Source: Plasmodium coatneyi (taxonomy: Eukaryota > Apicomplexa > Aconoidasida > Haemosporida > Plasmodiidae). From it: a stretch of 64,000 nt of DNA. The notes below the pieces were generated by a model. The model had not been told where the DNA came from and searched no databases. It saw only the letters and a list, made by a program, of their open reading frames with translations. Both the position numbers and the translations under genes were made by a program. The stretch lies in contig NC_033558.1 of the NCBI RefSeq assembly GCF_001680005.1, forward strand, positions 526,501-590,500. Direction: 5' to 3'. Positions 37,206-48,300 of the stretch are shown here, one piece after another. Every line of letters begins with the position of its first letter. The stretch's first letter is position 1.

Positions 37206-38365
37206 ATGAAAATGAAAGCAGAGAGTGAAGACCGGAGGGGTGACAAGGAACGGGAGGTCATCCTGCTGGGTATCCTCAACATAGAAAATGTGTACGGCAA
37301 GGATTGGATTAAAAAAAAAAAAGAAGTGAAGAAGGACCTGGAAAACAAGTCGGTAAAGTTAAACCAGGCCTTTAAAAATCCCACGATCTTTCACGAGCGC
37401 TTTGAGTTCCTCAATGTAGACGAATACAGTTGCGTAAAGAACAACTACATTTACAGCGCCATCGTTATTTTTAACCCCAACTTGGGTGGGAATTCCTCGG
37501 GGGAGAATATCGGGGAGGATGCACCCGTTGGGCAGACAAAAGTGAAGAACACATGTGTGGTCAACGGTGGGAAGAACGTCATGCACACCGCACGGGGGGG
37601 GGCGTCATCAATCCGTGGTGGAACCACCTCTCACCCGGGTGAACCCCCCGTGAACAGGCCCTCCCAAAAAAAGGAAGGAGTGGGCGTCCTAGTCGTTACG
37701 TGCAAAAAAACGGACAGCGAAAAAATGAAGCATATTTTAATAAAGATGTTGAAGCAGGAAATAAAAGTCGAATGCACCGCACTGAAGTGCAAAGACAGCT
37801 ACCTGTCCAGCCTCTCCCACGTTCGTCGTGAGGACAGAGAAGTCAAGGGGAAGCACACTGAAATTAGGCACTTGGACCGACAAGCAGCCTCCCCCGATGT
37901 AACTCAGTCACGTCTACAGTCTACAGTTCCCCTTGCAGCGCCGTCCAGTGTTCCCCCCCCGTTGGACGTGGAGAACAAGCCCTTCAACGTGTCTCGGAAT
38001 AATTTCTTTAACATGACTGCCTACATATATGGTAAAGAGGGAAGGTTCCCAAATGCACACATCGATGCACACGTCGATGAACGGATAGACGTGGTTACGC
38101 TTGCACATGCTCACCACTAACCGTATGCATCCCCCGTTTACACTCATACGAACTACTTACCCCCCCCTTAGGATCATCCAACCTGTTAGCGAACACCAGC
38201 TTAATTCTACGCGAATACGGGGACGATGAATGGGCAGAGCGTCTCCGGCGGACGAAAAAGGGGAAGGAGCAGACACGCGGGGGGCCTCCCCCAGGTGCCC
38301 AGGATACATCACCGACGAGAGAAAGCGGTCTCATCAAGACCTTCACGTCGTTGTTTAAGAAGTGA
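37206..38365 (+). CDS. Unknown two-exon Plasmodium protein
   Basis: Exons 37206-38031 and 38172-38365 join in phase (GTAAAG donor, TTAG acceptor) to 339 residues. The N-terminal part reads EVILLGILNIENVYGKDW and HERFEFLNVDEYSC, and looks like a compact alpha/beta domain. It continues after a low-complexity Gly/Ser/Pro insertion (about 37490-37670) with VLVVTCKKTDSEKMKHIL. The C-terminus, from exon 2, has a structured start (SSNLLANTSLILREYGDDEW) and then a basic, disordered tail ending TSLFKK. There is no signal peptide or membrane segment. I do not recognise the family. Without the splice, the frame stops at 38120 after low-grade sequence, which supports the intron. Confidence 0.7.
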
Positions 38366-38541
38366 GGTAGGTTTCTCAGGGGGAATCACAAAAAAAAAAC
38401 ACATATATATATATATGTATATAAAGGAAAAAAATCACCATGTGTATGCAAGTAGGGATAGGCACACAGAAAAGGACACCTTAACACGCAGAGAAGAAAT
38501 GTGTACGCGCGAGGCGAATCGGCCTGGCGTCTTCCCATTCC

Positions 38542-40982
38542 TCATTGCCTCAAGGCCTTCTTAACGTCGAAGTGCTTCGATAGTTCCTGCAGTTGGGGGG
38601 AAGAAAAATGGGAGAAGGTGATATATAAACACACGTTCGTTTCGGCGATTGAGGGGCTGTTCAGTCAATCTGGTCGCGTATTCTCCGCAACTCCCATTTT
38701 GACGCTCCTGTCCTCACCTGGCCATCGTTAAGGTACACGATGTTGTCGTAGATGCTGGCCGGGATGAACGGGTAAAGTACATAGATAAACACCTTGAAGG
38801 CGAGGGAATAATTAAAAAAATAAATGACCTTTAGGTTATGCAAAAAATCTGTAACGAGTTGGAAAAGATCCTTGAAGAGAGACAAGACGTTAGTAATTTG
38901 GGTCGATATACTTTCAGAGAAAATGAAAAGCAACACAAAGTGATTTCGCATGAAAGAGTTGAAGTGAAACAATATATACAGAAACAACAAATGGTAGTTA
39001 TACGTTTGAGGGAACTTAAAAAAATTGACGACCATTGTTTTCCTTCCATGTTCATCTATCCCGTATTCGTAGAGAAAAGAATCCTTTTCAAATTCACTGT
39101 ATTTGTTTTTTACATTGTACATGCAACTGAGACGGAGACAGCGCTCCAGATTTGCCATCATGTTGTCTTCCCTTTTGTTAATTTCATGTAACTTGTAGAA
39201 ATTTTTATGGCCTTCGCTTTCCGTCTTTAGACTTAAAAACTCCGTGTCTGTTTCCTTGAAAATGTCTGACGACGCGGGGGATGTGAATGAGCCGGCCGAG
39301 TCGGACGACGCAGCTGAGGAGGAACTGAATGACGAGGATGAGGTGAACGATTTTGGCCAGTCCGATGACCGGGGGGAGGCACGGTTAGTAGTAGGGGTAT
39401 CCTTCCTGGTGGTGTCCCACTTCGAATTGACTATCTCCCCCGTTTTAACTCTTCTGCGGTGGACGCGCGCTCCTCGGGTGACCCTCCGGAGCGTCCTGAA
39501 AATGCGAATGCCCCTGTTACGCACATCGATGGACCCCAATTTGTTTCCCAAAATAGCAATGTTCGCAGAGAGGAACATTTCCTCACGACATCTAGGGAAA
39601 AATATAGACGCGTACTTCAAGGTCAACAGGTACAAGTCATTCGAGTTGGTAACGAAGACAATCGACCTGATGGCGTTATAAAACTGAGGCAACAAAAGTA
39701 GCGACCGCAGGCTCTTCAGCAAAGTCACCAAAAAAATATTTATGGGAAAGAACAAGCTAAAGCAAACGATGGGGATCGAAATGGATTGTATCCTTTTATC
39801 TACACACACGCACAGAATCTCCTGTACACATAGGTTCATGGTATTATGAGTAGCTAGGATATATTTACTGTTGTACTTTGGCAGCACAACGTGCAGGACG
39901 TATTTGTGTATTCCATCGTAACTGTTCGTTAGATACACCTCCCCACTTTTCTTGGACTTAATTTCCATCTTGTCCTCATCCTCTAATTTCATCAACGTCG
40001 ATGAGTACAAATTTTCGCACACCGTTTTGGTAAACCGATAGTTGTGGTTGGCAAAGAGAACAATCGCATCCGTGTCTACTGCGGAGATGTCCCCATTGAA
40101 AAATGTTATTTTGCTGTTCATTTCGGGGTGCACCATGTAGGTTTTGTGTTTCAGGGAGAAGGCATAAGTTTCGTTCAGCGCCTCTCGGGTCAGGGTTGCC
40201 GTGGCGCGCCCCCCGCTTAAGCTGCTATCATTCGCGCTGTGATTATTCGTACCGTCAACATTTGTATTGGCTCCATTTGTACCGGTTGATGGGCCAAAGT
40301 TGAACAGCGCGTCCTGCCCGCCCTCCAGGCACCGTTGCACGTTGGGCACCTTTGTGTACACCTCACTCAAGGCGGCATAGTCCTCCTTCGTCACGACGAA
40401 ATTCTCCTTGTATGAGTTGTCGTCGCTGTAGGTGTAGGTTATTTCTGCGCGATTGCCTCGGCGCCGGGGGGAAGGGGCGGTGACCTCCCCGTTGGGATCC
40501 CCCCCACCCCTAACCTTATCATACGATCCACCCAAAATGCAAAACAGGAGGAAGTTAAAATATGAAGCGTCAATGGAACTGATCAGCGGGTGGAAGGCCA
40601 AACTGGGCGAGAACCTCCTCTTTGAAAAAAAATTTTCTGCATCGAAGTTAAAGCAAAAATCCTCATCGTCAATGAGTAGCGTCTCCCTAATTTTGTTGTA
40701 TATGTGTACATAATGGAAGAGGGAATAATTCAAATGGCTCCAGGGTATGAGTTCCTCATGGTTAATGCGTTCCTTTGTTTTCTTGTCGCTTGCCGCTCCC
40801 TGGTCATCTGCACACAGGGGGGAATCCTCTCCTCCATTTATGCTCCTGAACGTGTTGTTAATCTTTGTGTAGAGGTCACTCACGTTTAGTTCACTTTTGT
40901 CTACCTCCAGGTCAGTTATCAACTCATCGAACTCTTCCTTTAGCCAACAGAAGGCCTCGTTCAGTTTATCACCCACGGACAT
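38542..40982 (-). CDS. GDAP2-like protein: macro domain plus CRAL-TRIO domain
   Basis: Two exons on the reverse strand, 40982-38718 and 38586-38542, give 769 residues. The start MSVGDKLNEAF at 40982 is preferred over an in-frame ATG 29 codons upstream, whose leader looks non-coding. About residues 290-500 form a macro domain (ITFFNGDISAVDTDAIVLFA, later NLCVQEILCVCVDKRIQSIS). An acidic Ser-rich linker follows. About residues 600-755 form a Sec14/CRAL-TRIO domain (KTMVVNFFKF, then FLHNLKVIYFFNYSLAFKVF, then PFIPASIYDNIVYL). The 15-codon last exon ends ELSKHFDVKKALRQ, the kind of tail expected after a CRAL-TRIO fold. This macro plus CRAL-TRIO order is that of GDAP2. The NAAN-like macro motif is altered, so ADP-ribose binding is uncertain. 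Confidence 0.85.
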
Positions 40983-42817
40983 AGTGGCCGGGGCTGTGCT
41001 CCAACGCGTACCCTGACTCTGCCGGTGGGCTAGCCACGGACTGGACCCAATGTCAGTGTGGGCATGCAACCTCAGTTAGCCAACTCGTGTGGGGCGCCCC
41101 CTCTCAGGTGATACCAAAGCGGCATGTAAGCATATGCCGTTACAGGAAAAAGCAGTTAAAAACAAAAAAAAAAAAAAAAGCCAAATCTCTCCATAGATCG
41201 CGCATAGGTATCCATTTATCATTTATAATCCCACACGGTCGAAAAGATTTTTTAAAAAAAATTGACGCGAAAAATAACTAACTTTTGTTTGTCCCCCCGA
41301 ATAGGAAAAATGTTTGGTTTGGTAAACGGGACGGAAAAAAAAAAAAATACTCGTTAAAAGAAATCGCTGGGATGGCAAAACAGTGGCGTAAGGGAAAAAA
41401 AAAAAAAAAAAAAAAAGCGACGTTTACGCGGCCATCGTGGGGAAATCCATTTCTACACGAGAAGCATTTTTCTTTTTTTTTTTTTTTTTACGTCCGGGGA
41501 TATAATATTCCACAACTGGAAATGGCAACCATTTGGGAACGCTGCAGACTTCATATGTTGGACCACGCACAGGGGGCCACTTTTTCACCTCAACTTGTGT
41601 GCGTCCGACAAAGAGAACTTCGTGCATATGTAGCAAATGTGGTGATACCTTCACAGGTTTCCTTTTTCGGGGATAGTTGTCTTGACATTTTGGTGTAAAG
41701 TATATGTACTTTTATAGGTTGTGCAACAACCCATGCATTTTTTTTTCGGATATGTTGGCCATTTTTTTGGACATTTTGGTAAAAATTGATCTAACCTCCC
41801 ATATATTTCATCGCATCATGTGCGAACCCATTGATAGCATATTGTTATACACACCTTCCAAGGTTTTCAAGCTTACGAACCACGCGTAACCCATTTTATT
41901 AAGAAGAAAAAGAAAAAAAAAGCAAGAACAAAATTACACGCAACTCTGACAAGAATAAGTTAACTTAAAATAACAGAAAAAAAAAATTCACAAATATTTG
42001 TACATAAAATTAAACTGAAAGAAAAAAAAGAAGCAAATATGCGCGAACATACAGGCATACACATATATATGCGAATTTTACAAGCCGTGAGCTTGCAACC
42101 TCACATAAGTGTACCACAGAAATATAACACATTTAAAGCATTGCCTTACATTTAGCATAGGGGCGCGAATTATGTGTGCCCCTTTTTTTATGTGTTACCC
42201 TCCTTAAAATTTTATTTGGACCTTCCACTCTATTTTCATTCAATTTGTGTGCCACTTTTTTGACAATTTTTTTTGCAAATTTTTGTTCATATCACTGTGT
42301 TCGCGCTTATATGAAAGGTTGCAATTTTCTTGTATGTCCATGTTTCATAAATACTGTGCAAGGAAATAAAACACAAGAAAAAAAAAAAAATAATAAAGGG
42401 AAGTAAACAAGGACGGTATTCAAACGAGTACATTTCTCTAATTTTCAAATATACCACGGCATAGGTGTCCATAAATTTTGAGCGTATACCTTAATTTTAG
42501 CACATCCTTCGGGCATGACTTCTATCATCCACGATAGAGGACGTTATCACATAATACACCTTTTTACGAACAAAAAGGAACATACTAAATAATGCGCAGA
42601 GTACTCATACTCCAAATTAAAATTTTTTATTCTTCCGTAAAACATATGGAAACAGGGAACACTTTTCCACATCCTTGGGTGAAAAAGAAGTTAAACCTAC
42701 ACTACACCGGGAGAGCATTATTGAAGCACATAAAGTTTGGTGTGAAAATTTAAAGATCAGATTATAGGAATACCAAAATAATATGAGATGTAAATAATAT
42801 TCTATTAAAAAAAGACA
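40983..42817. other. Transition zone, no gene seen
   Basis: Begins with the 5' region of the GDAP2-like gene and A tracts at about 41166-41179 and 41397-41416. From about 41,700 the DNA becomes distinctly more AT-rich and no coding region is visible. It ends where the telomere-like array starts. Confidence 0.6.
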
Positions 42818-44316
42818 ACCTTAAACCCTGAAATCCTAAACCCCAAACCCCAAAAACCTGAACTCTAAACCCTAAAGCCTGCAGCCTCAATCCTGAAACC
42901 TAAACCCTGAAAACTAAGCCCTAAACTCTTAACCCTAAACCCTGAACCCTGAAACTTAAACCCTGAATCCTGAACACTAAACCTTGAACACTAAGGCCTA
43001 AACTCTAAACCCTAAACCCTGCAGCCTCAATCCTGAACCCTAAACCCTGAACACTAAGGCCTAAACTCTAAACCCTAAACCCTGCAGCCTCAATCCTGAA
43101 CCCTAAACCCTGAACACTAAGGCCTAAACTCTAAACCCTAAACCCTGCAGCCTCAATCCTGAACCCTAAACCCTGAACACTAAGGCCTAAACTCTAAACC
43201 CTAAACCCTGAACCCTGCAGCCTGAATACTAAATGCGAAATCCGAAATCCAATACGCATAAAATCTGAATCCTAAACCCGAAATCCCATTCCTATACCAC
43301 TATACCCTCCACCCTGAACATTAAAACCTAAATGCAAATTCCTATACCCTAAATCATAAATCCGATCCCCATAACCAAAAACCTAAACTAGAAATACAAT
43401 ACTTATACCCGTAAAACTTCAACCCTAAACTCCAAATCCAAACCATATACCCTATACCCTAACCCCTAAAACCTAAACACGAAATCCGACTTCCTACTCA
43501 TTGAACCCCACACCTAAACCCCTAAACGCTAAACCCTAAAACCTAAACCCCTAAACCCTAAACCCTAAAACCCTAAACCCTGAACCCTAATCCCTAAAAC
43601 CCTGAACCCTAAAACCCTAAAACCCTGAACCCTAAACCCTAAAACCCTTAAACCTAAACCCTAAAACCCTGAACCCTAAACCCTAAAACCCTGAACCCTA
43701 AACCCTAAAACCCTGAAACCTAAACCCTAAAACCCTGAACCTAAAACCTAAAACCCTGAACCATAAACTCTAAACACCCAACCCTAAAATTTAAACCCTC
43801 AAGGTTAACCCTAAATCCTGAAGGCTAAACCTAAACCCTCAACCGCAACCCTAAATCCTCAACGGTAACCCTAAATCCACAAACCTCAACTCTCAAGCCT
43901 GAATCCTAATTCCTACACCCTAAACGCTAAAACCCAAAGCCCTGAACCCTAAACCATAAACCCTGAACCCTAAACCATAAACCCTGAATCCTAAACCATA
44001 AACCCTGAACCCTAAACCCTAGAAGCTAAAACCCTACCCCCTAAACCCTAAAATACTAAACCCTAAAATACTAAAACCTAAAATCCTAATCTCTACAATC
44101 TGAACGCTGAATCCTAAACCCTAAACCTGGAGCTCTGAAGCCTGAACCTTGAACACTAAATCCTAAAACTTGAATCCTATAACCTGTATCCTAAATCCTG
44201 AAATCCTAAACCCTAAATCCTGAAACCTAAAGCCTGAACCCTAAAGCCTGAACCCTAAAGCCTGAACCCTAAAGCCTGAACCCTAAAGCCTGAACCCTAA
44301 AAGCTGAACCGTAAAC
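42818..44316 (+). repeat. Internal telomere-like repeat array (CCCTAAA/CCCTGAA)
   Basis: About 1.5 kb of degenerate heptads, mainly CCCTAAA and CCCTGAA, with variants such as CCTAAAA and CCTCAAT. The C-rich strand is on +, as at a left telomere. The reverse complement matches the GGGTT(T/C)A telomere type reported inside P. knowlesi chromosomes. The right end is a run of 14-base units (CCCTAAAGCCTGAA, 44230-44290). Confidence 0.95.
42993..43215. repeat. 63-bp higher-order repeat inside the telomere-like array
   Basis: The unit begins AAGGCCTAAACTC and recurs at 42993, 43056, 43119 and 43182, exactly 63 bases (nine heptads) apart. The copies are nearly identical, unlike the rest of the array. 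Confidence 0.95.
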
Positions 44317-45364
44317 CATTTTTTTGGGAAATTGCGTTTTTTGTATTTATTCCTTAAGAATTTTTTCTAGGGAGAATCTTATTTTCGTTTTATTTGTTGG
44401 CACTTTCTATGTGTAGCAATTATTTATTTAACAATTTTATCATAATGCGCAGGGAGAGATAATATGAGAGAAAGGAGAATGAATTGATGATGAGAATGAC
44501 TCATGTTGAACAAATCAGTGCTACACAACATGAATGAACAAATATTAGGAAATAATGGAATAAGAATTTCCATTAATTTTATTTTATTTCTATTTTATAT
44601 TTGTTCGGAACCCAAAAAAATTAAGTATATAAAGCTAGATTCGTTCACTAGTATGGAAATTCAAGTTTCACCACATTTTATATGGAGTGAAATTTCCATT
44701 ACATCAACACTTCTGCCCTACAGTTCCGTGAAGAATGTTCTCTCTCCTGTTGTTCGCAATTTATTCCCAATGTGTTGTTAACAATTTCTATTTAGAATTT
44801 ATATGTTGGAAAATTTTGTGTTAATTAGTATTTTTTTCGTTACAATAATTTGTAGTAGCAATTTTTTTTTTTCTGTTTTTTTTTTTCCCTCTGGTCAACA
44901 CTTCGGCTAAGGCAAATTTTTATGGGAGGAGCACATCTTCCCACAGAAAAAATTGCGTTAAACCTAAGTGTAAAAGTTGTACATAAAATGAGAGAATAAA
45001 AAAAAAAGGAGAATAGAATAATGTGCTTGTATGACGACAAAAGAAAAGCAAATAATGTGCTGTATGACGACAAAAAGGAATACATATACATATATAAAAT
45101 ATATGCCCAACAATGTTTCTTTTAAAGAATGAATAAAAGAAAAAAGGAAAGGAAAAAAGAAGCGAACGTGAAAAAGAGCGAAAGAGGAGTGAAAAAAAAA
45201 TGAATGAAAAAAAATATTCCACACATACTACTTCTGGAAAGAAAGAACCAATCAATCATAGAAGAATAATATAGGGGGAAAAAATGTACGTTGCACATAA
45301 TATTTGATAAAATAATATATTGAATTATTAAATAACACAAATATTGAATAATGCATGTGTAATA
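44317..45364. other. SICAvar upstream region
   Basis: AT-rich 1-kb stretch between the telomere-like array and the SICAvar start. It shows no gene and should hold the SICAvar promoter and 5' UTR. Confidence 0.5.
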
Positions 45365-48300
45365 ATGGAGGAAACATGGGGTAAATTGAAGGAAGATTGG
45401 TTCCGGAAGAAAGGATTGGAAGAGAGAAAAATTCAAGATAGGGTATGTATTTAATGCCCTACTACTTACTTCAGTAGTATGAGTGTGTATAATCCTTCTG
45501 CAAGTATATTATAATATGTAATAGTACAATGGCCAAGTGGGAAAAGGTGGACATATATGTATGCACTAATTTAATTTACAGATGGAACTGCTGATAAAGA
45601 TTAAAGAATGGATTCAAAGGTTGAATAAAATTAGCGAGGATGATGATGGAATTGCAGAAGACTGGTGTAAACAGAAATATGAGGGCAAAGAACTCACGGA
45701 GAAAGCAGACAAAAACTGGTGTGCCTTTATTTTAAAGAACTTGTGGAAAATGCATACGATAGTTTCACTGGAGGAGAAAGAAGAAATAAATAAAAAAATA
45801 AGGGCATATGTGTATTGTACTATTATGAAGGTATGGTTCTTTTCATTCAAACAAAAATATTGTGAAGCTGACAGAGTTATGGAGCATGCCTTCGGAGGAA
45901 TGAAGACATTGTGTCTTGATTTATCCCGTGGTAAGGAGTGCTATAAATGTGAATATGGACAGATAGAAAATATAGATGTAGGTGGTGTAGATGCCTTAAA
46001 ATACATATGGGGAATTTTCATGAAGAATGAGCATGCCGTCGGGAGAATGTATAGCAAACTTCCCACAAATTCGTGTAAGCAGGTGAAAAATGTTGGAACA
46101 GCTGAAATACAAGAGTTACCAGATTTCATTCACCCTCCACCTCCTCCAACACGGCTTCCAACAACAACAACAACACAGGTTCGGCAACGTACTCCACAGA
46201 GCAGGCCGGGGCAGACCGTCCCCAAGACAGCACCATCCAACGGAGAAGAAATTTGGAAAAAAGTACACGAACAATGGTTCCAGAAAATAAGGAGGTACCC
46301 CCATTTGAAGGACGTTATTAATGTAAGAAAGTAATATTAAGAGTACGGGTGGGAAATATGTACGTATATATGTACGCAGGAACATATTATAATTCGCAAA
46401 TATATTACATATAGGCATATATGTTCATGTAATGTATAAAATGTAGGATCACATGTGGGGTAGAATGCAAGAAATATTTATTAATCTTATGAGCACACTT
46501 CCAGGGGAGGAGGACGGAATAAGACATTTATGCAATGAAGGAATGGATGAGAACAATGAACCAATTACTCCATGGAATAATCCAGAAAAGGAATTATGCA
46601 GGAATATGATGTCAGTAATGTTATATACAAATGGATTGACGCAAAATTTAACAGTAAGGGATAAGGTCAAAGGGGAAGATGTAGTGGACACTTACCTTCG
46701 GTGTTTAGTGGGAAATGCAGTATTAGTGGAATTATATGGAAGCAACTGTCGTTTTAATAAGGTACTCCCATATGCTTCAGGAATAGTAGCAGGAACAGTA
46801 ACCCAGTTGCATGGGAATAATATGACGGATGATGTGTGTAGTGCATTTAATCGTCAAGATGCACAAATAGGGGGAAAACTTATTAGTAAGACTATAAGTG
46901 ACTGGATAAACGACGGAAAGTGGAAAGACCAAAAGAAAGTGCGGAATTATAACGCAATAGAAACACAAGGAAAAAATTGTACCCAAGATGCGACAAATGG
47001 AAAAGGCAGGAAGGAAACAAAGGGGTCTCAGGAAGAAAATAAGGAAAAGAAGGACATAGAAGAAAAAGTAAGCGAAATAAAGAAAATAATGGCAGATAAG
47101 AATTATTTGTCAAGGGAAGGTGCAAACCAAGTAATGGAAAAAATGGATCCGAATGATACTGAGAGTGAAATGAAGAAAAAATTAGAAAGTAAAATTGAAG
47201 AGCAAGTACAGGAAGAGAAGAAAGCAGCAGCTGCTCCATCGAAGGCAGCTGTTGCAGCAACAGTAAAGAGTCCAGCCTCCGAACAACCACCCCAAGCAGC
47301 AGCATCAGCAGCACCAACTCCACCACCCCAATCCCAAGCATCATCACCGGTAACCCCCTCCAATGATCAAGTTACCCCTGTAGTAACTGATCAATGCCCA
47401 TCCGAACCAAGTCCGGAAGTAGAACAGAAGAGGACAAAACTAAGAGAAGCATGGGATGCAAAGAAGAAAGAGTGGACGCAGAATGGAGGGACATTAGATC
47501 AGGTAAGAAAGGCAAATCTCGTGTGGTAAGCTGTGTTATGATATTTTTATAAAAGAAAAAGAAGGAACGTACAAAGAAGGAAGGTTTAAGGAAAAAAAAA
47601 AAAAAAGAAATTTTAAGAGGGAAGGAAAAAGGAAAGTTTAAGGTGTAAGGAGAAGGAAGGTTTAAGAGGGAGTAAAAAGGGAAAATTTAAGGGAGTAAAA
47701 AAGAAAGGTTCAAGGGAGTAAAGAAGGAAAGTTAAGTAAAAAAGAAAAAGAAGAAAAGGAAAGAAAAGGCGGAAAAAAAAAGAATAAGGCAGAATACATA
47801 TGATTATATATTCAAAGGAGAAGAAAAAAGAATTAGGACCAAGCACGCACCCATATATACTAATAATATAATTTAAAAATAAAAACGTTAAAACAAAAAA
47901 AGAAAAGAATCAATTAAAATAAAGGAATAGAAAAAAAAAAGGAAAAATAAAGGGAGAGAAGAAAAAAATGTTGAAGGATGATTCTAGGCTTAAGTTTCAG
48001 GGAAGGTGGGTCCCGGGTTAAGGGTAAGGTGGAGAGTAGGTGTGATATGTGGATAATAAGTGGAAAATTGGAGAATAGGACTTCTGGTTCAGGGTTTAGG
48101 CTTCAGGTTATAGGACTTCGGATTTCTGGTTTAGGGGTTCAACAAATATAGCCTCATGTTTTAAAAAAATAAAGGGTTCAGAGTTTAGTGTTTAGGGTTC
48201 AGGGTTTATGGTTTGGGGTTTTGGGATTTTAGGGTTCAGGGTTTTAGGGTTTAGGATTCAGGGTTCTAGATTTAGAGTTTACGATTTAGGATTGAGGGTT

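Noticed and set aside
42818..44316. CRISPR-like or rRNA-associated repeat
   Set aside because: Units are 7-base telomere-like words without unique spacers, and this is a eukaryotic chromosome.
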